DNA of 64,000 nucleotides from Palaemon carinicauda (GCF_036898095.1 NC_090728.1:93390812-93454811), one strand, 5' to 3'. Shown: positions 1 through 13,439, numbered from the stretch's first letter. The notes: a model not told the origin generated them from the sequence alone. Translations and numbers: made by a program.

Positions 1-665
1 TTTTCATTGATTCCAGGTGTTGATGGCTAAATGCTGAAAGCAAAGTAATGGAACACGGCTTGCTTTCAGACACGAAGGTTCTTTCGCTAAGTAACTGAGG
101 TCAACTCTTTGTATACAATGTAAAGTCGCATCTGTCATAACTTATTCAATATCTTTTAGGATCTCTTATGAAATGTTCCATAACTGTGTAATAATTTCTT
201 TACGTGGAACATCCCTTTTCCACGTACGTGAACAACCTAATTCCTTTGAAATACTTCCATCCTATCTACTTAAGTTACACGCACCCACAGACATATTGAG
301 AAGCTTGTGTTCCTGTATTCTGTACAACAGTAATACAATATGTAGTGACTAAAGAAGACAGGATATGTGTATATTTAAAGTATGACCTTCAGTGTAAAAG
401 CTTGTCATATTGGCTAGCAACTTGCAATATTTCGATGAATAAATCTCTCCCAGGACGCGAGGAGTCACATTAGCCAAAAGGGCTTCATGACACGACGGTA
501 CTCAAGGAGTTTCTAGAAGTAGGGGCACTGACGACAACGGAGCTGCAAACTATTTCCCTGAAATTTTCATTATACTTAGAGGAGAGCTGAAAGGCGCCTT
601 ATACTGGAAGCCATGGTACCGGAAAATAGTGTCTGCCTTTACATACGGAGTGCTGAGTGACAGCA
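1..665. other. non-coding sequence, nothing recognised
   Basis: AT-rich sequence with no long open frame, no repeat I recognise and no RNA-like structure. It ends at a compound microsatellite. Confidence 0.5.
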
Positions 666-667
<2 letters not shown>

Positions 668-737
<70 letters not shown>

Positions 738-757
738 CAGATACACGCACATACTTT

Positions 758-831
<74 letters not shown>
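668..831. repeat. compound microsatellite (GA)n-(CA)n-(TA)n
   Basis: A (GA)n run (about 668-731) is followed by a short unique spacer, a (CA)n run (about 757-780) and a (TA)n run to about 831. Open frames across it encode only dipeptide repeats (RE, SL, TH, IY) and are not genes. Confidence 0.97.
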
Positions 832-833
<2 letters not shown>

Positions 834-1258
834 CATTTAGAAATGACAGTTTATTGAAAGTGGATGGCATATAAGCTTTCAATTTGTTTTAAGCTAGGAA
901 TGGGAAAATGATAAAACATTTGAATTAGTAGTTCTGTCTTATTCAAATAGCGGGGCTTGGCTCACAATGTAAATTTAAATTTATATGCATTGTGACATCA
1001 AAAAGATTGCAGTTAGGAAATTAAAACAATGAAATACATTGTCATGGGAAAGCAGACGAGCTTAAATTTACGGTTTTACTCTCGACACAGGTAATTCAAA
1101 TATTCCCAAATATTTTTTTGGGATAAAGTAACTAACAAACACTTCTCTGTTGGTTTACATCTAGTTAATTCTGTCACCTGTTTTCAACCAATGAACTGCT
1201 AAAGCAGTATTAGTGTACCTTTTTGGGAGCCTATATTTTTTACCTATTGGTTCTTACA
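832..1258. other. non-coding sequence, nothing recognised
   Basis: AT-rich spacer between two microsatellites, with no supported feature. Confidence 0.5.
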
Positions 1259-1259
1259 G

Positions 1260-1331
<72 letters not shown>
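1260..1331. repeat. (TTA)n microsatellite, 3' flank of the minus-strand LINE
   Basis: An uninterrupted TTA/ATT run of about 24 units. Read on the minus strand it is (TAA)n and directly follows the 3' end of the REL-endonuclease LINE. A matching tract borders the LINE's 5' end at 4446-4528. Confidence 0.95.
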
Positions 1332-1334
1332 TTG

Positions 1335-4300
1335 TTTTCTATCAGTCTTTCGACTGGGTGTTATTTATTGTCTAGGGCTCCGGGTTGCATCCTGCCTCCT
1401 TAGGAGTCCATCACTTTTCTTATTATGTGCGCCGTTCCTAGGATCATACTCTTCTGCATAAGTCCTGGAGCTACTTCAGCCTCTAGTTTTTTAGATTCCT
1501 TTTCAGGGATCTTGGGATCGTGCCTAGTGTTCATATGATTATGGGTACAATTTACACTGGCATATCCCATATCCTTCATATTTCTATTTTCAGGTCTTGA
1601 TACTTATCCATTTTTCCCTCTCTCTCTTTAACTCTGGAGTCCCATGGTACTGCGACATCAATGAGTGATACCTTCTTCTTGATTTTATCAAGCAGCGTCA
1701 CGTCTGGTCTATTTGCATGTATTACCCTATCTGTTCTTATACCATAGTCCCAGAGGATCTTTGCCCGATCGTTTTCTATCACTCCCCCAGGTTGGTGTTC
1801 GTGCTACTTATTACTGCAAGGTAGCTGATGTTTCTTATCCAGGCTCAGTGGAGGGTTTTTGCCACTGAATCATGCCTCTCTTTGTACTGGTTCTGTGCAA
1901 GTGCCGGACATTCGCTTGCTATGTGGTTTATGGTTTCATTCTTCGTATTGCAACTCCTTCATATGGGTGAGATGTTATTTCCACCTATCGTTCCTTGAAC
2001 ATCTGGTTTAGGGGTTGATCTCGTGCCGCTGTTATCATTCCCTCAGTTTCCTTCTTGAGCTTCCCCTTCAGTAGCCATTGCCACGTGTCATTGCTGGCTA
2101 GTTTTTTAGTCTGTCTCATGTATTGTCCGTGCATTGGTTTGTTGTGCCAGTCTTCTGTTCTGTTTGTCATTCTCGTTTGTCTGTATATTTCTGGGTGGTC
2201 GTCTACTTTTATCAGTCCTTCTTCCCATGCACTCTTGAGCCACTCGCCTTCACTGGTTTTCAGATATTGCCCCAGTGCTCTGTTCTCGATGTTGACACAG
2301 TCCTCTATACTTAGTAGTCCTCTCCCTTCTTCCTTTCGTAATGTATAGTCTGTCCGTATTTGCTCTTGGGTGTAGTGCTTTGTGTATTGTCATATGTTTC
2401 CTAGTTTTCTGGTCTATGCTGCGGAGTTCTGCCTTCGTCCATTCGACTATTCCTGCACTGTATCTGATTACTGGCACTGCCATGTATTTATGGCTTTTAT
2501 CATATTTCCGGCATTGAGTTTTGACTTGAGTATCACCTTGAGTCTCTGTGTATATTCTTTCCTGATCGTGTCCTTCATCTCTTGGTGTTTTATATCCCCT
2601 CGTTCCATTATTCCCAGGTATCTGTATCCCGTCTCATCTATGTGTTTGATGTTGCTCCCATCTGGTAGCTTTATCCGTTCAGTCCCTGTTACTTTGCCCT
2701 TTTGTATGTTAACTAAGGCACATTTTTCTATTCCAAACTCCATCCTGATATCCCAAGATGCAATCATTGCAGTTTGGATCAAGGTATCTATTTCCTTGAT
2801 GTTCTTACCATACAGCTTGATGTCGTCCTTGAACATCAGATGGTTAATTCTCTTGATTCTTTTCTTGAGTTGGTACTCAGCATCCATCTGCTGCAGTACT
2901 TTTGTCATTGGAATCATGACTACTACGAAGAGTAGTGGGGAAGGTGAGTCGCCCTGGAGGATCCCTCTCCTGATGTTAACCTCTGCTTGTCTTATTCCAG
3001 GGCTTGTAAGTATTATATTACAGTTGCGCATTGTATTTTTGAGGAAGCTGATGGTGTTTTTCTCTGCCCCATATATTTTAAGGTATTCTATTAGCCATGT
3101 GTGTGGTATCATGTCGAAGGCTTTCTTATAGTCAATCCATGCCATGCTTAGGTTGGTTTTTCTTCCCCTACTGTTCTTCATCACCCTTTTGTTTATCAGG
3201 AGCTGGTCTTTTGAGTCCCTACACCTACTTCTGCAGCTTTTCTGTTGGTGGGAGATGGTGTTTGTCTCCTCTAAGTAGTGGTATAGGCTTTAACTGATGA
3301 TGCTTGTTAGTAACTTCCACATTATTGGTAGGTAAGTGATAGGTCTGTAGTCAGTGTCTTTATTTCCCTTACTCTTGTCTTTTTGCGATAGGGATGTTCT
3401 TCCTGTGGTCATCCATTTGGGTGCATGGTGATTTGAAATACAATGCTGGAGTTGTTCTGTTATTCGTGGGTGTAGGGCCTTGAAGTTTTTGAGCCAGTAT
3501 CCATGAACTTCATCGGGACCTGGGGCTTTCCAGTTTGGCTTTTTCTTTAATTGGTGTCTGTGTCCGTCGTGATCTCTGTGAATCTTTGTTTTATTCTCCC
3601 TGTTTCTTCTTCCTTGACTTCCTGGAGCCATGCTGCTTATTTGTTTTGTGATACCGGATTGTTCCATATGTTTTCCCAAAGTCTCTTACTTGGTTCGGCT
3701 TCAGGGATTTCTTGGTGGTTGTCTTTCCCTCTTAGTTGGCTGTATAGTCTTTTTTGGTTGGTTCTGAATAGTTTGTTCTGTTGGTATCCCTTATTCCTGT
3801 TAATGTACCGTTGGATCTCACGTGATTTGGCCATAAGCCTCTGTTTTACATCTTCTATTGTGTTGTTTAGTCCCCTCTCTTGTGTTTTGTATTTCTCGTT
3901 GAGTTCCTCCCTTGTTTTCATGCTTCTTAGCCTTTTTTCTGTCATCTCTTTCAGTTTACTCAAGTCAGATCTAATCACTATGATTTGCTTTTCCAGGCAC
4001 GTTTTCCAAGGAGGTTGCTGATTTTGTTTCTGTTGGGTTGGTTGTGTTGGTGGTGTTGGTGTTCGTATCCCCATCAGTTCTGCTACTAATCTTGCTCCTC
4101 CATATGACAAGTTATTTGTTTCTGTGATACTGGTGGTATGTATTATTCCCATTATTTCATTGACCTCACTTGTTTTCTCCCTTAATTTCTTGATGCTGTA
4201 GGCTTTCATGGAGGGGATCTTTGTTCTCTCTGTATCTGGCTCCATCCATTGTCTAATCTTTATTACCCATTCCGTCCTCTCTGTTAATTCGTGGGTGTTT

Positions 4301-4445
4301 CTTTGTGTGTCGTTGTTTGATACTTCATCATCCCTGTCGTCTTCTGTGGCATCTTCTCTCAGTTCGTCGTCTTGTAATTCATTGTCGTATGTCCTTTCCC
4401 TTTCCAGTTCCTCTCTTTCTGTTGGGGAGAGCCAGTTCTTTTTCA

Positions 4446-4449
<4 letters not shown>
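1335..4449 (-). mobile_element. near full-length REL-endonuclease LINE (R4/Dong-like), inactivated
   Basis: On the minus strand, open frames in several phases line up as one non-LTR retrotransposon protein of about 1000 residues. The order is: a charged N-terminal region (4449-3637); RT fingers with WKAPGPDEVHGYWLK and DYRPITYLP (3679-3290); RT palm with WIDYKKAFD, RGILQGDSPSPLLF and the catalytic box FKDD (3184-2468); thumb/connection with IRYSAGIVEWTKAEL (2483-2250); a further segment (2170-1985); a degenerate Cys/His motif near 1950-1890; and a C-terminal restriction-like endonuclease with RPDVTLLDK...LIDVAVPWD (1782-1576). Terminal-domain similarity continues to about 1400. Frame changes near 3660, 3290, 2480 and 2300 and stops near 1985 and 1850 kill it. 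The domain order (RT, then Cys/His, then PD-(D/E)XK) is known for the R2/R4/Dong/NeSL lineages. Assignment to R4/Dong is inference, helped by the TAA-repeat flanks. Confidence 0.85.
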
Positions 4450-4515
<66 letters not shown>

Positions 4516-4528
4516 TATTATTATTATT
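4446..4528. repeat. (ATT)n microsatellite, SINE tail and LINE insertion target
   Basis: About 27 ATT units with one interruption. On the minus strand this is the (TAA)n tail of the SINE-like copy at 4529-5178, and it ends exactly where the LINE's open frame begins. Confidence 0.95.
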
Positions 4529-5178
4529 TCCTAAGCTACAACCCTAGTTGGAAAAGCAAGATGCTAAAAGCCCAAAGGCTCCAACAGGGAAAATAGCCCT
4601 GTGAGGAAATGAAATAAAAAAACTACAAGAGAAGTAGTTGACGATTGAAAATATTTTAAGAATAGTAACAACATTAGAATAAATCTTTCATATATAAACT
4701 ATGCAAACTTAAATTAACAAAAGGAAAAGAAATAAGATAGAACAGTGTGCCCGAGTATACCTCAATGAAGGTAACTCTAGCCCAGGACAGTGGAAGACCA
4801 TGGTACAGAGGCTATGGCACTACCCAAGACTAGAGAACAATGGTTTGATTTTGGAGTGTCCTCCTAGAAGAGCTGCTTAATATATCCTAAGAGTTTCTTC
4901 TACCCTTAACAAGAGAGTAGCTACTGACAATTACAGTGCAGTAGCTAACCTCTTGAGCAAAGAAGAATTGTTTGGTAATCTCAGGATTGTCAAGTGTATG
5001 AGGACAGAGGAGAATATGTAAAGAATAGGCCAGAATATTCAGTGTATGTGAAGGCAAAGAGAAAATGAGCCGTAACCAGAGAAGAATCCAATGTACTACT
5101 GTCTGGCCAGTCAAAGGTCCCAATAACTCTCTAGCGGTAGTATCTCAATGGGTGGCTGGTGCCCTGGCCTGCCTACCA
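4529..5178 (-). mobile_element. SINE-like repeat with LINE-type 3' tail, copy 1
   Basis: A repeat of about 650 bp, oriented minus, also present at 6912-7573 (+), 23792-24445 (-) and, 5'-truncated, at 53233-53935 (+). Its last 100-170 bases (gene-sense reading CTCACTGGGCTATTTTCCCT, then a GTTGTAGCTT end and (TAA)n) match the 3' end of the APE-type LINE at 27447-30424. Tail sharing is typical of SINEs mobilised by a partner LINE. I could not identify a convincing tRNA, 7SL or 5S head, so 'SINE-like' is the safe term. An 79-codon open frame (4887-5123) has a relative in copy 3. Confidence 0.8.
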
Positions 5179-5193
5179 AATGTTGTATGTATG

Positions 5194-5194
<1 letters not shown>

Positions 5195-5240
<46 letters not shown>

Positions 5241-5263
5241 TGTATATATATATATACATTATA

Positions 5264-5300
<37 letters not shown>

Positions 5301-5360
5301 GATGTATATATATAGTTATTTATTTACATGTGTATATATATGTGCATAAATGTGTTTATA

Positions 5361-5402
<42 letters not shown>
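5195..5402. repeat. (TA)n microsatellite tracts
   Basis: Two long TA tracts (about 5195-5298 and 5366-5402) separated by TA-rich spacer with TGTA/TACA interruptions. Confidence 0.95.
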
Positions 5403-5407
<5 letters not shown>

Positions 5408-5423
5408 TAAAATAAGTCATTTA

Positions 5424-5704
5424 TTTTTTATATATTAATGCCTGGATTCTCTTAACGACCTCGGGATCAGAGCCCCAGGCGAAATCACACAAAGACAAGA
5501 GCTTGTGACCGGCCGGGAATCGAATCCTAGTTCGACAAACATGTAGAGACAGTGACTACCACTTGGCCAAGTGGTAGTCACTGTCTCTACAAATTTGCCG
5601 GGCCAGGGTTCGATTTCCGGCCGGTCACAAGCTCTTGTCTTTGTGTGATTTCGCCTGGGGCTCTGATCCCGAGGTCGTTAAGAGAATCCAGACATTAATG
5701 TATC
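5424..5704. repeat. palindrome 1: head-to-head tRNA-like units
   Basis: Near-perfect inverted repeat centred between 5566 and 5567, arms about 5433-5566 and 5567-5700. The outer 75 bases of the arms are identical; the inner part differs at scattered sites. Each arm, read outward, holds an A-box-like TGGCCAAGTGG and a B-box-like GGTTCGATTTCC (GATTCGATTCC in the other arm), followed by a non-tRNA body ending AATCCAGACATTAATG. This looks like two tRNA-derived SINE heads facing each other; a foldback transposon is the alternative. Confidence 0.85.
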
Positions 5705-5705
5705 A

Positions 5706-5778
5706 AAAATATATGGCTTATTTGAATATGAAAAACACGTCTAAATGTGCAAAAAGATTTATTATATATATATATATG

Positions 5779-5851
<73 letters not shown>

Positions 5852-5945
5852 TGTATATGTATATATGTATGTGTGTATATATATATGAAAAATTTCGCAC
5901 ATTTTGGAAATTTTTTTCATATTCAAATAAGCCATATATATTAAA
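5706..5945. repeat. tail-to-tail inverted repeat around a (TA)n tract
   Basis: ATATGGCTTATTTGAATATG at about 5711 is answered by its reverse complement at about 5915-5935. Between them both sides carry a related stretch (AAATGTGCAAAAA on one side, the complement of AAAATGTGCGAAA on the other), and a TA microsatellite fills the centre (5761-5889). These appear to be the 3' tails of the right unit of palindrome 1 and the left unit of palindrome 2. Confidence 0.75.
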
Positions 5946-6215
5946 ACTCTAATGTATTGATTCTCTTATCGACCTCGGGATCAAAGCCCCAAGGTGGAAC
6001 CACTGAAAGGCAATAGCTTCTGACTGGCCTGACATCGAACCCTGATCTAGGACATTTGTATCACCATGCTGATAACATTTAGCCACTGTGATACAAGTTT
6101 CCTGGACCAGGGTTCGATTCCCTGACGGTCAGAAGCTTTTGTCTTTGAGTGGTTCCGCCTTGGGGCTCTGATCATGAGATCGACAAGAGAATCCAGACAT
6201 TAATGTATTAATATA
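5946..6215. repeat. palindrome 2: second head-to-head tRNA-like pair
   Basis: A diverged relative of palindrome 1, centred near 6080. Left arm about 5950-6075, right arm about 6085-6212. The right arm has CCAGGGTTCGATTCCC (B-box-like), and both ends carry ATTAATGT next to GATTCTC/GAATCC. Arms share about 80% by eye, so it is older than palindrome 1. Confidence 0.75.
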
Positions 6216-6236
6216 TATGGCTTATTTGAATGTATG

Positions 6237-6237
<1 letters not shown>

Positions 6238-6289
<52 letters not shown>

Positions 6290-6294
6290 GTATG

Positions 6295-6325
<31 letters not shown>

Positions 6326-6360
6326 GTGTGTGTGTTTGTGTGTGTATGTATGTATGTATG
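6238..6360. repeat. (TA)n/(TATG)n/(TG)n compound microsatellite
   Basis: TA-rich tract with TATG and TG/TGTT units; the 3' tail of the outer unit of palindrome 2. Confidence 0.9.
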
Positions 6361-6639
6361 TTAGTTCCCTTGGTCACTGCATCCTCACCATCCTTGTGAG
6401 TTAAGTATGGGGGTTTGGGGATCCTATTGGTCTATCTGTTGAGTCATCAGCAGCCATTGCCTGGCCCTCCTTGGTCCTAGCTTGGGCGGAAGGGCCTTGG
6501 GCGCTGATCATTTTGTATATGTGGTCAGTCCCTAAAATCATATTACCCTGCCATTCATGAGCAACCTTCAAAGCTTTTGTGAAGTTTTCTTTATCTTTTA
6601 CTTGGGTTTACTTCACTTTTTGGTTAATCTTTCATTATC
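6361..6639. other. possible interspersed-repeat fragment
   Basis: Comparatively GC-rich block between microsatellite and LINE remnant. No coding frame is supported. It has the look of an older repeat but no second copy is present in this window. Confidence 0.3.
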
Positions 6640-6905
6640 ATTATCGTCTCCTCCTACGCCTATTGGCGCAAAGGGTCTCGGTTAGATTTAGCTTTTAAAT
6701 CAATACTTCTCCATTCATCATCTACTTCACATTTAATAGTCCTCAGCCATGTAGGCCTGGGTCTTCCAACTCTTCTAGTGCCTTGTTTAGTCCAGCTGAA
6801 CGTTTGGTGAAGTAATCTCTCTTAAGGAGTGCAAAGAGCATGTTCTAAAATCTACTAAATCTATTAGAGATTTTCATTGTCATACTGTAACTCATGTCCA
6901 TATAA
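6640..6905 (-). pseudogene. 3' remnant of an RTE-like LINE
   Basis: On the minus strand, broken frames give pieces resembling the C-terminal tail of a common arthropod LINE protein: a GRPR-type stretch near 6770-6750, then LNLTETLCANRRRR at about 6690-6645. Several stops interrupt it and only about 90 codons remain. The family link rests on remembered similarity to this C-terminal motif and should be taken as likely, not certain. Confidence 0.55.
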
Positions 6906-6911
6906 TATGTA

Positions 6912-7573
6912 GTAGGTTGGCCAGGGCACCAGCCGCCCATTGAGATTCTACTGCTAGAGAGTTATGGGGTCCGTTGACTGGTCAGACAGTACTGCAGTGG
7001 ATCTTTCTCTCTGGTTATGGTTCTTTCCCTTTGCCTACACATACACCGAATAGTCTGGTCTATTTTTAAAGATTCTCCTCTATTCTCATACACTTGACAG
7101 CACTGAGATTACCAAACATTTCTTCTTCACCCGAGGGGTTAACTACTGCACCGTAATTGTTCAGTAGCTACTTTCTTCTTGGTAAGGGTAGAAGAGAGAC
7201 TTCCGCTATGGTGAGCAGCTCTTCTTGAAGAAGGACACTCCAAAATCAAAACATTGTTCTCTAGTCTTGGGTAGTGCTATAGCCTTTGTACCATGGTCTT
7301 ACACTGTCTTTGGTTAGAGTTCTCTTGCTTGAGGGTACATTCAGACATACTATTATATCTAATTTCTCTTCCTTTTGTTTTGTTAAAGTTTTTATAGTTT
7401 ATATAGGAAATATTTATTTTAATGTTGTTACTGTTCTTAAAATATTTTATTTTTCCTTGTTTCCTTTCCTCACTGGGCTATTTTCTCTGTTGGGGCCCCT
7501 GGGCATATAGCATCCTGATTTTCCAACTATGATTGTAGCTTAGCAAATAATAATAATAATAATAATAATAATG
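6912..7573 (+). mobile_element. SINE-like repeat with LINE-type 3' tail, copy 2
   Basis: Plus-strand copy of the repeat at 4529-5178. It starts GGTTGGCCAGGGCACCAGCC and ends GATTGTAGCTTAGCAAATAA followed by (TAA)n at 7545-7573. It diverges from copy 1 by eye at perhaps 15-20% and has lost the 80-codon frame. Confidence 0.8.

Positions 7574-8725
<1,152 letters not shown>

Positions 8726-8803
<78 letters not shown>
8726..8803. repeat. (TC)n microsatellite
   Basis: An uninterrupted CT run of about 38 units followed by poly-T. Confidence 0.97.
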
Positions 8804-8809
<6 letters not shown>

Positions 8810-11800
8810 AGGAAAGGATTTATTATCTCATCAAATGCTTGTACAATATAAACACATTTATTTTGGTGTGTACACGAACATAAATACATGTGACAGCGTT
8901 GATAGTCAATAGTACTTTAAAAAAGAATGTCTTTTCTTATCATTCATTAGCATTCATTCACCAATATTTTTTTTCTGATTCGCAGGTACTGTATGTTATT
9001 CTATGACAAGCAACAATATCTACATCTTCTACCACGAGAATAGTGACTGCGCCAGACATGAGACGGCTCAACAGCCTTAACTTCCAATGCAATAAATAAT
9101 CCCCCTTTTTTCTTTAGATGGAAAAAATATTTATTTTTCTCAAACTAAATTCAAAGTCAGCATACAGGTGTGTTCGAATCTCTTGTGTGACAGTGGACCG
9201 TTCCTATGTCCTGCCCTAGCCTTCTGATTGTGCTACATTTTCGAGAAATTATGTTGTTGAGCAAATCAAGCTTCCCCTGGAATGAGTTGTTGCTGTCAAA
9301 GACTGGACAAAAATACAAATCTGATCGTAGGAATACTTCAAAGAAATACCAAGCTTTATATGCAAATGAGCTTCGAACTTGAGATTTATTCCCAGGTCAT
9401 TTGTCCTCGTGTGACTGTTTAAACACAGATGAGGTCAGCATAAAAGAAATGAAAGTCAAAAGTACTTGCCTAAAGATACTGTTATGACTTCATAGAGAGA
9501 TAGCTCTCTTTCTATCTCTCTGTCTCTTTCTCTCTCCCTCTCTCCCTTCTATCTGTATTTATATATGACCCCCTTCTCCAAAGCAATCTTTCTTTCAACC
9601 ATTTTACAAGCAGGGCTCACAAACACTGTGACTCCTCCTTCAAAGGGCTTCCTTAGATAATCGTTCGCATTAAAGCGCCACAAGAATAGTATTCATCAGG
9701 GTCATCTTTCTTAATGGAATATCTCCACTTATCTTGCCAAGGAAAATACTAACTCTTCTTTGTTCCCCTACTGGTCTGCCACGATCGGTTTTTGTACTCT
9801 TTACACTATTTTTATAGATAAAATAAAACTTGAAAAAATAACATGTTTTGCTTATAAGGTTCAAGCGTTTCACTTGTAACATTCATTATTCGATAAACAT
9901 TTTCCCTGTGAAAAAGATTTACCCATTTCTTTAATTTGATAACTCTTTTTAAAGGGTTTGCTTTAAAATTGCATTTTGAATGTCTTAAAAGTGCGGGAAA
10001 TTTAATGTTTAATAATTGGTGATGCTGCTAAACCAGTTAACCCATGTGTCCCATCTTGTTTGATTATAAAGGCCTATCATTGTCTTAAAAGGTAGACAAC
10101 ACAGTAATAAATAAAATTTCAGTATTAACATTCAACGAGGTGAAATATTTGTAACATATCAAGAATTACTGTTACTCTTTGCTTGTCTGTTTTCTCTTGT
10201 CAATCATCATCCGTCCTTCACTTGAACTTCAAAGCAGGTTAAAAAGAAATACTGCTCAGTAGAAGTAACAAAAACAGAGACTTTTATCCTTTTCTCCTTT
10301 TAACTCTTGGATGTAATTGTTCAAAATATTTTTACCCTTTGTTTTCCCCTTTTGGAAATTTTACTTAAAAACTCATACTACTGTATATCCGGGTGTTGGT
10401 AATATATTACATATGCCCCTTTCTTGAATAACAGCATATCTATTAAAAGTCCTGTTTGAACCAACAAAAGAAAGGGGAAATGAATAATGAGATACAGTAT
10501 AGGAAACCAAGGTAATATTTTTTTAATTGTTTCAGTGAAGTGATATAAGAGGAGACTGTTTTAGAATTGATGATTTTGCTTCAGAACAACCAGCTGGCGA
10601 ACACGCATTTTACTGTTAACTTCGTCGTTGATTCAGATAACACTTATCACTAGTGTAGCCTTACAGAGTAGCAGCAATGGTTGCTAGAGCGCCTTATTAA
10701 CTTATTGTTACGTCTTTATATACTGTAGGAACAACTGTGATCATACTGTAGTATTATCATTAGGACCCCTTGCACAGCTCGTCATTGAGATAATAAATGC
10801 ATCAAGTAAATCAGTAAGCATCATTGAAGTAGCACCTGCTACCAGATTTAATACTTGGCAGCAACAGCAACAAAGAGCTCAATTTCAACATAATCTTTCC
10901 CATGAGCAAAAACAGTGTCCAAACTCTGATAACGAAAAGGACCTCGTGCAAACAGCGTACCCTTTCTCGTATGACCGTTAAGGTTTGACTGAAACCTTGA
11001 TCCTTTGGGTTTCTTCAAATATACAAGGGATCCTTGACAACTATTCTGTGAATTCAGCTTCACATATTAACAGAATTCTTGCACAAGAAGAGGAAGTTTA
11101 TTTCATAGATAATTAAGAGAAAACTCCAACCTATGCATGTGATCACATGGCTTTGAACATCGTTCCCCTTTTTCTCATACCTATATGCCTTATCAGTACC
11201 TTTGAGTTTCACAACTTCCCTTTCCAATAACGAGGAGGGGGAAAAGCACGTCAGTGCTGCTTTTGCATATTTCCTGTTAGTATCACACCATCAAATGAAA
11301 AAAGAGGGATTTATTACAATGTTCGAGAAGGAATCAGTTGTGAGACTGATCCTGGTCGGACTAACGGTACCATCGCTTATCTGTTATGTCCTTATGGTAG
11401 CAGATACTGATACATTAAAATACCACCCAGCACCAACAGGTAAACTAATCTCATTTCTTTTGCACATTTTTATTGTCTCTGCTTTAGTGCACAAGTAGAT
11501 AAATTCAAGTTTCTAAATAGTGTCTGATGTATGAGCAAATTAAAGAAAGGAAGGAAGGAGACTGTATTTCATCGACAGACCCTTTTCTTTTGTAAACCTA
11601 ATATATTTTTTATTACCTGCATCGCCATTAGATATTTTTATTGCATTTACCATAAATATTAGAAATAATGTACATGAATATCGTTATAACATAGATCTAA
11701 TTAACTAATCATTGCATTAAGTCTAAACAGCATGGGTTAACTTTCAGTGAAAACTTGTTCTATTAAATAAGGTGCTTTCTTTCTCAGGATGTATTTGTCA

Positions 11801-13439
11801 TATCAGTCTGTGTTTGAAATATTGCTCAAATTTGGGAACTTATTTTTTTCCTTTATTGACAAGGATTTAATCAAAGGCAATGTGACCAATAAATGACTCG
11901 GCAACCCACCTCTTCTGTAGGCACCTTCTTTCTACCACCCACAAATAGTCCTCCTTGTTTTGATTTTACAGGGACTTACCAAATGGAGAGTCCTTTCTAC
12001 TCTCAACAGATATGCAACACCCAGCTATTCATCACATACCACATTTACTCTGTGATCAGTATTTATTTCACGAATGTTGCTTTTCTTTTACTGCTTAACT
12101 TTGTCATTCATCTTGCACTACCGTGCCACCAATCTCTTGTCATAACTCCACCAGTATTTCTCACTTCATAAAAACAAATTAATTTATGGTTTCTTTTGGG
12201 GTCAGGTCCCACTCACTTCCATTATTTTACCTTCAGATAAGTAATAAATATTGGCATCACATGAAAGACACTATGCTGTGTCTTATCTTGTAGGTAGGTG
12301 GGATTTTGGGGTATTCTGTCATGATTAGTAAATTAAAATTTATTCGAATTTCCTTTTATTCATTAAACATTTGTTGTATATCAGTCGGCTTCCTCTGGAA
12401 AAATATTTTTGATTCAGACAGATACCAATATGTAAGTCAATTTCTCAACATATGGCAACATTGTATTATATCCAAAGCAATGAAAGAGTAAACTTGGAAA
12501 AAAAAAGGAAAAACATCCAGCATCATTTATTTTCAAATACCAGACTGATTTGCTGGTGTAGAAACACAGTACAGTATGTTGTTTAGGAGCTATGAATTCC
12601 CCATAAGGTCGACCAGGTATCGAGCTTTTAGTGGAGAATCGTTTGCACCATTGACCTCTTGGAGTTTTCTAGAAGGCAAAGCTCGTTCTCCCATTGCTTT
12701 CTTTACTTAGGAAGAAAACAGATGTTCAATTCAGCAGCAAATTATTCAGAAAATGTGCACACTAAAATCAGGATGATGTAGGGTTATTGAAGAGTGTAGT
12801 CTGAACATAATAATGTAAACAGCAAAGAATAGAGTTCTCAGCTCATGTGGCTGTTGCTGAAGTCATGTTGCAAAGTGGACCAGTACTGCTGAATGAAAGG
12901 AGGAAGATAATGAAAGTGTTTATGCTTATAATACAACAATAAAAAAGTGGAATGACCAAAACTGTATCAACATCAAGAAAGCAAATGGGGTTGTAGAATT
13001 TTATTGTAGGCTACAAAACAAAAAGTGACCTAGAATTAGCTTTAGTCAATCATATTTAGGGAGTGTAGGATGTAGGGAGTGTAGGATGTTGTTTGGGATA
13101 TTCATTAGATTTCAGCTTGAAGTATTCTTTTTTGGGACATCTACCAGATTGCCTGGATTATTTTTTTATGTCTGTAGTACAATGTGAAACATTAAAAGTT
13201 TTATTAGTTCTCTCAATAAGAAAAATACTTCAAAAAGGGTACAGAATTATTACGGTATTTTCTCAACAAAAATTATTTTTAATCATCCTCCTAAATATGG
13301 AGGAAATAATTTTTCTCTCGACATTTATTGCACAAGGCAGAATATACTAACAGAAAAACAAGTCTTGTAATTAACTTACAAATATAATAGATTTTTATGA
13401 CTAGATGTCATCCTCACCTCCACCACCGATCTTGTGGAC

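Noticed and set aside
550..882. Open frames full of IY, SL, RE or VC dipeptides around microsatellites (also near 5.2-6.4, 7.7-7.9, 8.7 and 14.5-15.0 kb)
   Set aside because: They are translations of (TA)n, (CT)n and (CA)n repeats on either strand, without start context or conserved flanks.
2382..3131. 249-codon plus-strand frame, hydrophobic
   Set aside because: It is the antisense shadow of the LINE RT on the minus strand.
5555..5625. Possible functional tRNA gene at the centre of palindrome 1
   Set aside because: A- and B-box-like motifs exist but no acceptor stem or anticodon arm folds properly; better read as a tRNA-derived repeat head.
10848..11063. 71-codon minus-strand frame with basic and aromatic residues
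   Set aside because: No motif, no splice signals and no second copy in the window; length fits chance in this composition.
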